NCBI RefSeq assembly: GCF_014042165.1
Contig: NZ_JACDZE010000001.1
Location: forward strand, 248,001 to 312,000
Length of the DNA: 64,000 nt
Reading direction: 5' to 3'
Source: Moheibacter lacus
GTDB lineage: Bacteria; Bacteroidota; Bacteroidia; Flavobacteriales; Weeksellaceae
Part shown: in pieces, positions 54,213 through 62,240 of the stretch
How the letters are laid out: every line of letters begins with the position of its first letter
Numbering within the stretch: the stretch's first letter is position 1
Position numbers and translations under genes: made by a program
The notes under the pieces: model-generated
The model's database searches: none
What the model saw: only the letters and a program-made list of their open reading frames with translations
Told to the model about the DNA's origin: nothing

Positions 54213-54911
54213 CTATTTTTTTCTCGCAACCAACATTTCACGTTTCCCCGGTGGCCCAGGTCGTTTTTCCACATCGAGACCAACCGTTTGCAGTGCGCGA
54301 CGTACGCTTCCTTTTGAAGAATATGTGGTAAAAACTGCCTCATTTTTCATGGAATGGTATATTTTCTCAAATAATTCTTCCGTCCATAAATTGGGCTGAA
54401 CACGAGCACCAAAGGCATCAAAATACACCAAATCAAATTCAGCAGTTGGAAAATCAAATTCAAGAAAATCGGCTTGGACTTTTTTGAGGTTGAAATTGGG
54501 TTCAATCGCTACGATTTCTTCCCAGTTTGCATGCATTAAATCGAAATAGTGTTTTTGGATTTCAGTCTCTGAAATTGGAATATTTAAATTGAATTCTTTT
54601 AAAGTTTTAGCATAATTTAATTTGGAAAATTCTTCTTCCGTAACCGGATATTTTTCTATTCCGGTATAATTCACTTTTATAGATTTTCCTAAAACTTCCA
54701 AAGCCGTAATCAAAGCATTTAATCCTGTCCCAAATCCGATTTCAAGTATGGAGATTTCGTTTTTATCCATAAAATCGGTCAATCCATTTTGGATAAAAAC
54801 ATGATAGGCTTCTTGGATCGCGCCATGTTTGGAATGGTAAGATTCGTTCCATTCCGGAATAAAAATCGTGGCGGAACCATCTTCTGTCTGAATTATTTTT
54901 CTATCTAACAT
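54213..54911 (-). CDS. mnmD: tRNA mnm5s2U34 methyltransferase MnmD
   Basis: A 232-residue SAM-dependent methyltransferase corresponding to the MnmD/DUF752 family that completes the wobble-uridine modification. Motif I is ISILEIGFGTGLNALI; FDLVYFDAFGARVQPNLW is characteristic, as is the C-terminal RPGPPGKREMLVA. Unlike E. coli MnmC it lacks the oxidase domain. Confidence 0.92.
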   Translation of the reverse strand: MLDRKIIQTEDGSATIFIPEWNESYHSKHGAIQEAYHVFIQNGLTDFMDKNEISILEIGFGTGLNALITALEVLGKSIKVNYTGIEKYPVTEEEFSKLNYAKTLKEFNLNIPISETEIQKHYFDLMHANWEEIVAIEPNFNLKKVQADFLEFDFPTAEFDLVYFDAFGARVQPNLWTEELFEKIYHSMKNEAVFTTYSSKGSVRRALQTVGLDVEKRPGPPGKREMLVARKK

Positions 54912-55031
54912 TTAGAGAAAATCATGAATTGAATACTAATTTTATGGCGTTAAACCCATTGGGTTTCGGTCGATTCAAAAGTAATCAATAATAAAAAGTT
55001 GTTTACAACTTCATTTAGAATTATTATAAGT

Positions 55032-55039
55032 AAATTTGC
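55032..55039 (+). promoter_or_regulatory. -7 promoter box of ilvE
   Basis: TAAATTTG lies 31 bp before the ATG at 55071. No clear -33 element. Confidence 0.55.
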
Positions 55040-55070
55040 GAAACGCAAAATAAAAGTAAAAATTGAGAGT

Positions 55071-56141
55071 ATGATTATAGAAAAAATCGATAAATCAAGA
55101 TTCACCCCTGAAATATTTAATATTCAATCATTTGGGACGGCATTTGCAGACCATATGTTGGTATGTTCGTACAAAGATGGAAAATGGGGAGAGCCCATTA
55201 TAAAACCTTATGGAAAATTAGAATTTACCCCTGCGATGTCCGTTGCGCATTATGGTCAAGGGATTTTTGAAGGAATGAAAGCCTATAAAGGTTCTGAGGG
55301 AGATGTATTTCTTTTCCGTCCTGAAAAAAACTTTGAAAGAATGAACAAATCGGCAGTTCGTTTGGATATGCCGGAAATTCCGGAAGAAATTTTCATGGAA
55401 GGTTTAAAAGCTTTGGTAGATTTGGACAGACAATGGGTTCCGGACATCTACGGCATGTCTTTGTATTTGCGTCCTGTTATGTTTGCTACAGAAGAAGCCA
55501 TCACCGCGCGTTCTGCCAATGAATATTTATTTGTCATCCTTACGGCAGTCGCACCAAATTATTACAACAAACCTCTTTCCGTTAAAGTTGCAGATCGTTA
55601 TAGCCGTGCTGCAAATGGAGGTGTTGGTTACGCAAAAGCCGCCGGAAATTATGCAGGTTCTTTTTATCCGACGCATATCGCCAGAGAAGAAGGTTATGAT
55701 CAAGTGATTTGGACCGATGATGCTACGCATACTTTGATTGAAGAAGCCGGAACCATGAATGTAATGGTTAGAATCGGGGACAAATTATTGACCGCTCCAA
55801 CTTCTGAGCGTATTTTGAATGGTGTTACACGAGATAGCATGATCGAATTGGCCAAAAGCAGCGGAATTGATATTGAAGTGAGAAAAATTACGGTTGAAGA
55901 AGTTTACAATGCTCATAAATCCGGAGAATTAAAAGAAGTTTTCGGTGTTGGAACTGCAGTCGTTGTTAACAATTATGTGGCGGTTGGATATGGCGACGAA
56001 AGATTGGAATTGCCAGATTTACCATTGGAAGAATCCTATGGGAAAAGTTTGAAGAAAAAATTGGTCGATTTACAAATGGGCATCAGCGAAGATCCATTTG
56101 GATGGAGAATCAAAGTAGAAGAGAAATTGGTAGAAGCTTAA
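55071..56141 (+). CDS. ilvE: Branched-chain amino acid aminotransferase
   Basis: A fold-type IV PLP aminotransferase for the last step of Val, Leu and Ile synthesis. ATG 55071 gives 356 residues (MIIEKIDKSRFTPE); the 54999 alternative begins with TTG upstream of the -7 box. Motifs include HYGQGIFEGMKAYKG, RPEKNFERMNKSAVRL, the PLP-lysine region GGVGYAKAAGNYAGSF and EVFGVGTAVVV. The long form is typical of the BCAT subfamily. Confidence 0.93.
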   Translation: MIIEKIDKSRFTPEIFNIQSFGTAFADHMLVCSYKDGKWGEPIIKPYGKLEFTPAMSVAHYGQGIFEGMKAYKGSEGDVFLFRPEKNFERMNKSAVRLDMPEIPEEIFMEGLKALVDLDRQWVPDIYGMSLYLRPVMFATEEAITARSANEYLFVILTAVAPNYYNKPLSVKVADRYSRAANGGVGYAKAAGNYAGSFYPTHIAREEGYDQVIWTDDATHTLIEEAGTMNVMVRIGDKLLTAPTSERILNGVTRDSMIELAKSSGIDIEVRKITVEEVYNAHKSGELKEVFGVGTAVVVNNYVAVGYGDERLELPDLPLEESYGKSLKKKLVDLQMGISEDPFGWRIKVEEKLVEA

Positions 56142-56158
56142 TTCACTTCTTAAATCAT

Positions 56159-56186
56159 AAAAAAAGCCGGAAATTTCCGGCTTTTT
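56159..56186. terminator. Bidirectional terminator between ilvE and terC
   Basis: A perfect palindrome: A-run, GCCGG, AAATTT, CCGGC, T-run (56161-56186 fully symmetric). It ends both convergent genes. Confidence 0.92.
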
Positions 56187-56188
56187 CA

Positions 56189-57031
56189 TTATTCTTTTTC
56201 TTCGAATTCGGGATTGTTCAACTTCAGTTGTTTGGCTTTTTTACTCAATCTCATATTCAAGAATTCTACACCGAGCGAGAAGAAAATAGCGAAATAAATA
56301 TAGCCTTTCGGAATCGCCCCCACATACGATCCAAACATTTTCAGGTGGGACAAATGCGCAGATTCGGCCAAAAGCATCACGCCGATTAATATCAAAAACG
56401 ACAAAGCCAACATCTGAATCGTCGGATTATTATTCACAAATTTACTAACCGGACCTGCAAACAACAACATCACCAAAACTGCAATCACCACAGCCGTAAC
56501 CATAATTGCCATCGCCGCTTCATGTGTCCCAAATTCAGCCGGGGTCACCATTCCAACTGCCGTCAGCACGCTGTCCAACGAGAACACCAAATCTACAGCA
56601 AGGATCTGAACGATTACTGAAACCAAACTATTTCCAGCTTTTTTGTATTCCGATTCTTCTTCATTGGGTTGATTTACTTCCAATTTATGATGGATTTCTG
56701 TGACACTTTTGTACAATAAAAACAGTCCTCCCAATAAAATAATCAAACTCTGACCGGTCATCGCACCTTCTAAAAAAGGTAAATCAAATGTCAACCAGCT
56801 GATGGGTTTGGTCAATGTCATCAACCATGTAATCCCAAATAAAAGACCTATGCGCATGAACATCGCCAAAACCAATCCTACATTTCGGGCCGTTTTCTGC
56901 TCTTTTCCTTTTAGTTTTCCGGATAAAATGGATATAAAAACGATATTGTCAATTCCCAATACGATTTCCAAGAAAGTTAGGGTAAGCAAAGCTACCCAAG
57001 CTGTCGGCTCCATTAATATACTTAAATCCAT
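56189..57031 (-). CDS. TerC-family integral membrane protein
   Basis: A 280-residue protein with about seven membrane helices. Conserved acidic motifs in helices are ALLTLTFLEIVLGIDNIVFI and ILAVDLVFSLDSVLTAVGM. TerC/Alx-type proteins are linked to manganese export and tellurium resistance; the substrate here is not known. Confidence 0.92.
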   Translation of the reverse strand: MDLSILMEPTAWVALLTLTFLEIVLGIDNIVFISILSGKLKGKEQKTARNVGLVLAMFMRIGLLFGITWLMTLTKPISWLTFDLPFLEGAMTGQSLIILLGGLFLLYKSVTEIHHKLEVNQPNEEESEYKKAGNSLVSVIVQILAVDLVFSLDSVLTAVGMVTPAEFGTHEAAMAIMVTAVVIAVLVMLLFAGPVSKFVNNNPTIQMLALSFLILIGVMLLAESAHLSHLKMFGSYVGAIPKGYIYFAIFFSLGVEFLNMRLSKKAKQLKLNNPEFEEKE

Positions 57032-57048
57032 CGGTCAAAAATTTTTCG

Positions 57049-57108
57049 CAAAATTACAAAAAGATTTATCCCAGTTGATCGAAATTCAATAGGAAGAACC
57101 TAATTTTG
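57049..57108. promoter_or_regulatory. Divergent promoter boxes of terC and the EamA transporter
   Basis: Minus strand TAATTTTG at 57056-57049, 17 bp before the terC ATG. Plus strand TAATTTTG at 57101-57108; its TTTG contains the TTG at 57106, which therefore should not be taken as the transporter start. Confidence 0.6.
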
Positions 57109-57123
57109 AGGAAAATTTCCGAT

Positions 57124-58029
57124 TTGATTTCAGCAGCTCAATTTCGTTTACAATTCATCGTCCTTTTATGGGGTTTTACGGGTGTTCTAGGAAAACTCAT
57201 CGAAGTCGAAGCCGTACCGTTGGTTTGGTACCGCGTTCTGGTGGCTGCTCTTGTTTTGTTTTTCATCTTGAAAATCAGAAAAATTGATTTAAAATTAAAT
57301 ACACGAGATTTTGCGATGCTGTTGGGAATCGGCGTGATCATCGGACTGCACTGGATGGCATTTTTTGGTGCGATAAAAGTATCAAACGTTGCGGTTGCGC
57401 TGAGTACGCTTTCCACTGGTGCTCTTTTTTCTGCATTCCTCGAACCGCTTTTTTTTAAACGAAAAATCATTCTCTCCGAAATCATCCTCGCCGTTATCGT
57501 TTCGGGTTGTATTTTATTGATTTACAACGCCAGTCCGGATTATTGGCTTGGAATTGTTCTCGGTGTGATCTGCAGTTTTCTGTCAGCTTTATTTTCTGTA
57601 TTGAACGGAAAAATCCATACGCGTTTTCCATCGCAAAAAATCATGTTTTATGAAATGCTCGGTGGATGGCTTGTCGTTTGTCTTTTTTTACCTTTTTTCG
57701 GCGGATTTTCTACACTCGTAGATGTTTCTTGGAAAGATTTGGGATTATTGATTTTGTTGGGCAGTTTATTTACCGCTTATCCGATGATCGAATCGGTAAA
57801 TCTCATGAAATACATCAGCCCGTTTACTTTGTTGCTCAATGTCAATCTCGAACCGGTTTACGGCATCATCATCGCCTATCTCATCTTTGGAGAATCGGAA
57901 AAAATGACACCGCTTTTTTATATCGCGACGGTAATCATGGTTCTGGCGATTTTGGTAAATGGCCTATTAAAAAAACAAGCCGGAAAACCATTGCGCATGA
58001 AATGGAAATTTTGGGATTTTAGGAATTGA
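57124..58029 (+). CDS. DMT/EamA-family transporter
   Basis: About ten membrane helices in two EamA repeats (FIVLLWGFTGVLGKLIEVE at the front; a second copy from about residue 150). I prefer TTG 57124 (301 residues, start MISAAQFRLQF) because the earlier TTG 57106 is inside the -7 box; no ATG is available near the N-terminus. A metabolite or amino acid exporter is likely. Confidence 0.82.
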   Translation: MISAAQFRLQFIVLLWGFTGVLGKLIEVEAVPLVWYRVLVAALVLFFILKIRKIDLKLNTRDFAMLLGIGVIIGLHWMAFFGAIKVSNVAVALSTLSTGALFSAFLEPLFFKRKIILSEIILAVIVSGCILLIYNASPDYWLGIVLGVICSFLSALFSVLNGKIHTRFPSQKIMFYEMLGGWLVVCLFLPFFGGFSTLVDVSWKDLGLLILLGSLFTAYPMIESVNLMKYISPFTLLLNVNLEPVYGIIIAYLIFGESEKMTPLFYIATVIMVLAILVNGLLKKQAGKPLRMKWKFWDFRN

Positions 58030-58051
58030 AACTATTATTAATTCTAACTTT

Positions 58052-58948
58052 CTAAATCCTCCCCTGCTCTTTCAATTTCCAATACCGCAAAAGTCCTGCA
58101 ACCGACATCCAACTTGGGTTGGCATATTCGTAGCGAATTAAATCTTCATCAGAAACACCCGCTTTTTTCAATTGATTTTTAGTGTAGTCCATAAATTTTG
58201 GCGTGATTTCCTCCGCTGAAGTTTCGGCATCAAAATAGGGTTTCATCCAATTCGCCCAATCCTCCAAAATAATTTCCAATTCAGATAAATGTTTTTCAAC
58301 CTCCTCCACAATCCCGAAATGCGTCAAATACAATTTTTCCGGTTTCAAATCTTTTAATTTTTGAATCGATTTTTTCCATTTCCCCAAATCAATATCGGGC
58401 GGCGGACAAGGTGGAACCACAGGTCCGTTGTTGATTTTCACGCCGGCAACATCTCCCGTGAAAATGATATTTTCAATCTGATAAGCATTGTGATGTACCG
58501 CATGTCCCGGCGTATAATGTACTTTAATTTCCAAACCGCCAATTTTCAAAACTTCGCCATCGTCAGCAGCCACCAAAAGTTTTTCATCAATCGGTTTCAT
58601 CTCGCCCCAAAGCCTGTCCATATCGTCACCATAAATCATTTTGGCCGAATTCCAAAGCTTTTCCGGATTTTGAAGATGAGGCAAACCTATCGGATACACA
58701 TAAATTTCCGCTCCATTTTCTGCAAATTTCCAAGCCGCTCCGGCATGATCAAAATGGATATGGGTCAACAATACATGACGCACATCTTTCCAATCAAATC
58801 CTTTCCTTTCGATGGCTATTGTCAAATGGTCAAAAGTCGTTTCAGGACCGGATTCGATAAGGATCAAACCATCAGAAGATTCGATTAAAAAAGAAGCGAT
58901 AGAAGATGATTCGTCCAAAAAGTCCAAATCCATAATATGGGTTTGCAT
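58052..58948 (-). CDS. Metallo-beta-lactamase-fold hydrolase
   Basis: A 298-residue MBL-fold protein with the metal motif LLTHIHFDHAGAA (HxHxDH), the third-ligand region TPGHAVHHNAY and FTGDVAGVKI. The C-terminal third is helical. Likely a thioester or glyoxalase II-like hydrolase; substrate unknown. Confidence 0.88.
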   Translation of the reverse strand: MQTHIMDLDFLDESSSIASFLIESSDGLILIESGPETTFDHLTIAIERKGFDWKDVRHVLLTHIHFDHAGAAWKFAENGAEIYVYPIGLPHLQNPEKLWNSAKMIYGDDMDRLWGEMKPIDEKLLVAADDGEVLKIGGLEIKVHYTPGHAVHHNAYQIENIIFTGDVAGVKINNGPVVPPCPPPDIDLGKWKKSIQKLKDLKPEKLYLTHFGIVEEVEKHLSELEIILEDWANWMKPYFDAETSAEEITPKFMDYTKNQLKKAGVSDEDLIRYEYANPSWMSVAGLLRYWKLKEQGRI

Positions 58949-59055
58949 AAAAATTAGTTTCTAAAATTATTTGGAACAATTTACTAAAGTTTTTCAGAAA
59001 TGGTACATTCTGAAAACAAAATCAAAGCAAACGCTGTTTCTATCTGAATTTTTAA

Positions 59056-59063
59056 TAGTTTTG
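59056..59063 (+). promoter_or_regulatory. -7 promoter box of the HTTM gene
   Basis: TAGTTTTG lies 15 bp before the ATG at 59079. Confidence 0.5.
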
Positions 59064-59078
59064 ATTGGCTAAAATTCT

Positions 59079-60449
59079 ATGTTAAGTAATATTTTATTTC
59101 AACGAATCGATAATTCACAAATCATCATCTTCCGCATCTTTTTCGGATTATTGATGGCGGTAGAATGTTGGGGTTCAATCGGTACCGGATGGGTTACGGA
59201 AACATTTGTTGAGACCAAATTCAGTTTTACTTTTATAGGATTTGAATGGACGAGATTTCTACTGGGAGAAACCATGTATTATGTCTATGGCTTTCTTGGT
59301 TTGATGGGCATTTTCATCATGTTGGGCGCATTTTACAGAATCACAACGGTCATATTTGCATTGGGTTGGTCGCTGGTATATTTCATGCAAAAGGAACATT
59401 ATAACAACCATTATTACCTGGTGATGCTGATTGCTTGGTTCATGGTTTTCATTCCTGCAAACCGATACAAAGCGGTAGATGTTTGGCTTTGGCCTCAGAT
59501 CCGTTCCAACTACAGCTATCTCTGGACGAGATTGATTTTCATACTCCAACTTTTGATTGTTTATACATTCGCAGCATTGGCCAAACTCTATCCGGGCTGG
59601 ATGAACGGTGATTTTTTGATGATCCGTTACCGAAGTGTAGCGCGATGGGCGCATGAAAACATCGCTTGGGAACCGCTCACGGAAATGTTCCGGACAAGAG
59701 AATTTGCGCAGGTTTTTTCATGGTTGGGATTTGGATTTGATTTATTGATCGTACCCTTATTGTTATGGAAACGAACGAGAGTTTTCGCCTTTTTTGCAGC
59801 ATTATTTTTCCATATTTTCAATTCGGCCACATTACACATTGGCATATTTCCCTATTTCGCTTTGGCTTTGGCGATATTTTGTTTCCCGGCAGAATCCATG
59901 CGGAAATTGTTTTTCCCTAGAAAAACTTCTTTCGTTCCCGGTTCAACCGAATTTCAACCTAGACATAAAAATCAGGTATTTTTCAGTTTTGTTTTTTCGG
60001 TTTATATCATTTGGCAAATTTATTTACCGCTACGTCACTGGCATATACCGGGTGATGTTTTATGGACCGAAGAAGGACACAGGCTTTCTTGGCGCATGAT
60101 GTTGAGAACCAAATCTGCTACTACTCAATTTTTCATGGTGGACAAGGCTACAGGTGAAAGAAATTCGGTCAATTTGAACGAATACATGACCGGATTACAG
60201 CGAAATCGTGTTGTCACTCGACCTGATATGATTTGGTATTTCGTACAATACCTCAAAAAAGACCAATTGAAAAAAGGTAAAGAGATAGAAGTTTATGTAC
60301 ATTCCCGTTTATCTATCAACCGGGGTCCTTATCATAATTATATAGACAGTTCAGTGGATTTGGCAGATACCAAATGGGAATATTTCGGTCATCAAGATTG
60401 GATCCTTCCGGAACCGGAAGACTATTCGAAAAAAGAACCGATTCGATAA
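59079..60449 (+). CDS. HTTM-domain protein (vitamin K-dependent gamma-carboxylase-like)
   Basis: A 456-residue membrane protein with several N-terminal membrane helices and a C-terminal soluble domain, the layout of vitamin K-dependent gamma-glutamyl carboxylase homologues. HYNNHYYLVMLIAWFM and AALAKLYPGWMNG are recognisable; Lys169 in the latter aligns by eye with the catalytic lysine of the animal enzyme (GVKKLDADW). Menaquinone made via MenD could serve as the quinol. Reaction in bacteria is not established. Confidence 0.85.
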   Translation: MLSNILFQRIDNSQIIIFRIFFGLLMAVECWGSIGTGWVTETFVETKFSFTFIGFEWTRFLLGETMYYVYGFLGLMGIFIMLGAFYRITTVIFALGWSLVYFMQKEHYNNHYYLVMLIAWFMVFIPANRYKAVDVWLWPQIRSNYSYLWTRLIFILQLLIVYTFAALAKLYPGWMNGDFLMIRYRSVARWAHENIAWEPLTEMFRTREFAQVFSWLGFGFDLLIVPLLLWKRTRVFAFFAALFFHIFNSATLHIGIFPYFALALAIFCFPAESMRKLFFPRKTSFVPGSTEFQPRHKNQVFFSFVFSVYIIWQIYLPLRHWHIPGDVLWTEEGHRLSWRMMLRTKSATTQFFMVDKATGERNSVNLNEYMTGLQRNRVVTRPDMIWYFVQYLKKDQLKKGKEIEVYVHSRLSINRGPYHNYIDSSVDLADTKWEYFGHQDWILPEPEDYSKKEPIR

Positions 60450-60856
60450 AAGACTTGAGATAAAAAAACATTAAGATTTCAGCACATGAAAAAAAACACA
60501 AAATACTGTAATGCAACCACATAGGCGCATAGTTTTTTTTTCTTATTTATCGGTGCGCATTAGTTAAAATAGTTTCCACTTTTCGTTGAACATAAAATGA
60601 TCAAAATAATTTATTTAACCATATACCGCCAAAGGCGGCTACTATGAAAACTTAAATATCTTAAAGATCCTATTCCTATGTGGTTAAAGTTATTTTCATC
60701 AACCTTATACGATTTTTTTCGTGTACTAAACATTAAGATTTAAAGTTGCTGCGAATTCATACCAACTCATATTTGTCTTTCATTCAAAATCATTAAGATT
60801 TAAGAAATCAACATCTTAAATCGATCCGACGTTAAATCATTTGAATTCATTCCATT
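60450..60856. repeat. Gene-free repeat-rich region
   Basis: About 400 bp without a gene. Perfect 11-bp inverted arms AACCACATAGG (60515-60525) and CCTATGTGGTT (60675-60685) bracket 149 bp. Inside is the hairpin CCGCC-AAA-GGCGG (60626-60638). CATTAAGATTT occurs three times (60469, 60731, 60791). This looks like an intergenic repeat or miniature inverted-repeat element. Confidence 0.6.
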
Positions 60857-60885
60857 AAAAAACTCCCAACTTTCGAAGGGAGTTT
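60857..60885 (-). terminator. Intrinsic terminator of rplS
   Basis: On the minus strand arms AAACTCCC and GGGAGTTT (60885-60878 and 60867-60860) are followed by a T tract. It lies 20 bp after the rplS stop. Confidence 0.9.
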
Positions 60886-60904
60886 CACTGAGAAATTAAA
60901 TTTC

Positions 60905-61249
60905 TTATGCTTCTTTGATACGGGCTTTTTTACCTCTTAATTCTCTGAAGTAATAAATTCTCGCACGTCTAACTTTTCCTTTCTTGTTCAATTCAATTTT
61001 TTGAATCGCTGGTAAATTTACCGGGAAAATTCTTTCTACTCCTACCTCACCGCTCATTTTACGGATGGTAAAAGTTTCTGTAGTTCCTTGTCCTTTACGT
61101 TGGATCACTACCCCTTTGAAAAACTGGGTTCTGGTTTTACCACCCTCAGAAATTTCTGAATAAACCGTAATGGTATCACCTGTTGAAAATTCCGGAAATT
61201 CTTTTTTCGTTACAAATTTGTCTTGTACGTATTTTACTAAACTTTCCAT
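60905..61249 (-). CDS. rplS: Large-subunit ribosomal protein bL19
   Basis: The 114-residue protein starts MESLVKYVQDKFVTKKEFPEF at ATG 61249; the in-frame ATG at 61273 lies in the leader hairpin. The L19 signature is clear: FSTGDTITVYSEISEGGKTRTQFFKGVVIQRKG and VERIFPVNLPAIQKIELNKKGKVRRARIYYFRELRGKKARI. It sits at the 30S-50S interface. Confidence 0.96.
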   Translation of the reverse strand: MESLVKYVQDKFVTKKEFPEFSTGDTITVYSEISEGGKTRTQFFKGVVIQRKGQGTTETFTIRKMSGEVGVERIFPVNLPAIQKIELNKKGKVRRARIYYFRELRGKKARIKEA

Positions 61250-61270
61250 TTTGATTATGTAATTTGTTAA

Positions 61271-61312
61271 CATTGAGAAACATACACGGATTTCGTCAGA
61301 GGTTTGTCAATG
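61271..61312 (-). ncRNA. Structured 5' leader of rplS mRNA
   Basis: The minus-strand transcript folds CATTGA / TCAATG (6 bp), then a C-C mismatch, AAAC / GTTT (4 bp), an internal loop and ACG / CGT closing a five-base loop. The hairpin begins at about the second transcribed base, given the promoter at 61318-61325, and ends 21 bases before the ATG. It may be an autoregulatory L19 leader. Confidence 0.6.
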
Positions 61313-61317
61313 GTGTG

Positions 61318-61325
61318 CAAAAGTA
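61318..61325 (-). promoter_or_regulatory. Promoter of rplS
   Basis: TACTTTTG on the minus strand with TTG (61348-61346) 20 bp upstream as the -33 element. Confidence 0.65.
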
Positions 61326-61333
61326 TAAACTTT

Positions 61334-61570
61334 TTATAAATCTTGCAACGAATTCTTATAAATATTTAAAGCCTTTAAGAACTGACTTTGATCAACTTGA
61401 AGTCGAAATCCTTCTAAAAAAGTTGGACCAAATGAATAATTGATGTTTTCATTTAAAATAAATGCGTGGATGCCTTCCTCTAACAAACGATTTTTAACCA
61501 CCTCAGCAGTCCAAAGGTTGGAGAAATTTTCAAGGGTCACAAACCGACGGTTTTCAAGTTCTTTGTTCAT
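61334..61570 (-). CDS. DUF2007-like putative signal-transducing protein
   Basis: A 78-residue protein of the DUF2007 type, with FVTLENFSNLWTAEVVKNRLLEEGIHAFI at the N-terminus and FRLQVDQSQFLKALNIY at the C-terminus. A ferredoxin-like fold is expected. It is upstream of the rplS promoter on the same strand. Function is unknown. Confidence 0.78.
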   Translation of the reverse strand: MNKELENRRFVTLENFSNLWTAEVVKNRLLEEGIHAFILNENINYSFGPTFLEGFRLQVDQSQFLKALNIYKNSLQDL

Positions 61571-61654
61571 CTAACCAATTTAGTAAATAATTGGAAAAAA
61601 TCAATGAAATAATTTCAAAATAAAATTGATCAAATAGAAATAATTTGAGGTTTG

Positions 61655-61662
61655 TATCTTTG
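61655..61662 (+). promoter_or_regulatory. -7 promoter box of the GatB/YqeY gene
   Basis: TATCTTTG lies 17 bp before the ATG at 61680. Confidence 0.55.
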
Positions 61663-61679
61663 TATAAAATTTAGAAAAA

Positions 61680-62129
61680 ATGAGCATAGAAACCAAGATA
61701 ATGGACCAGATGAAAGAAGCGATGAAAGCCAAAAACACCATCGCTTTGGAAGCATTACGCGCTATAAAATCCGAAATACTTTTAGTGAAAACTTCGGGTG
61801 GAAACGGAGAAATTTCGGATGTACAAGAAATCGCCATGCTTCAAAAATTGATCAAACAAAGAAAAGAGGCGGCTGAACAATTTTCTGCAAACGGCAGAGC
61901 TGAATTAGCCGAAAAAGAATTGGCGCAGGCGGAAGTCATCCAAACCTTTTTACCACAACAACTTTCCTCTGAAGAATTGGAAACAACCATAAGAGAAATC
62001 ATCGCAGAAGTAGGCGCAACATCTGGAAAAGATATAGGAAAAGTAATGGGTGCTGCTTCTTCAAAACTGGCCGGAAAAGCGGAAGGGAAAGCCATCGCTG
62101 AAACAGTTAAGAAGTTGCTTAACTCTTAA
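61680..62129 (+). CDS. GatB/YqeY-domain protein
   Basis: A 149-residue YqeY-type protein resembling the C-terminal tRNA-binding domain of GatB: MDQMKEAMKAKNTIALEALRAIKSEIL, LIKQRKEAAEQF, AEVIQTFLPQQLSSEEL and GKDIGKVMG. Stand-alone forms are common and their role is unclear. Cytoplasmic. Confidence 0.92.
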   Translation: MSIETKIMDQMKEAMKAKNTIALEALRAIKSEILLVKTSGGNGEISDVQEIAMLQKLIKQRKEAAEQFSANGRAELAEKELAQAEVIQTFLPQQLSSEELETTIREIIAEVGATSGKDIGKVMGAASSKLAGKAEGKAIAETVKKLLNS

Positions 62130-62215
62130 AGCCTGTTTAAATATTAAAACAGAATCTTAAATATTTCTTTAAAAACTATTAATTTTCCCTTAACAGAAAA
62201 GATTTGACTTCAACA

Positions 62216-62223
62216 TAGTTTTG
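62216..62223 (+). promoter_or_regulatory. -7 promoter box of the TonB-dependent receptor
   Basis: TAGTTTTG lies 17 bp before the ATG at 62241. Confidence 0.55.
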
Positions 62224-62240
62224 CGGTAAAATTATTTTTT

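Noticed and set aside
62203-62206. TTTG as -33 element of the TonB receptor promoter
   Set aside because: Only 9 bp from the -7 box, too close for a Bacteroidota promoter.
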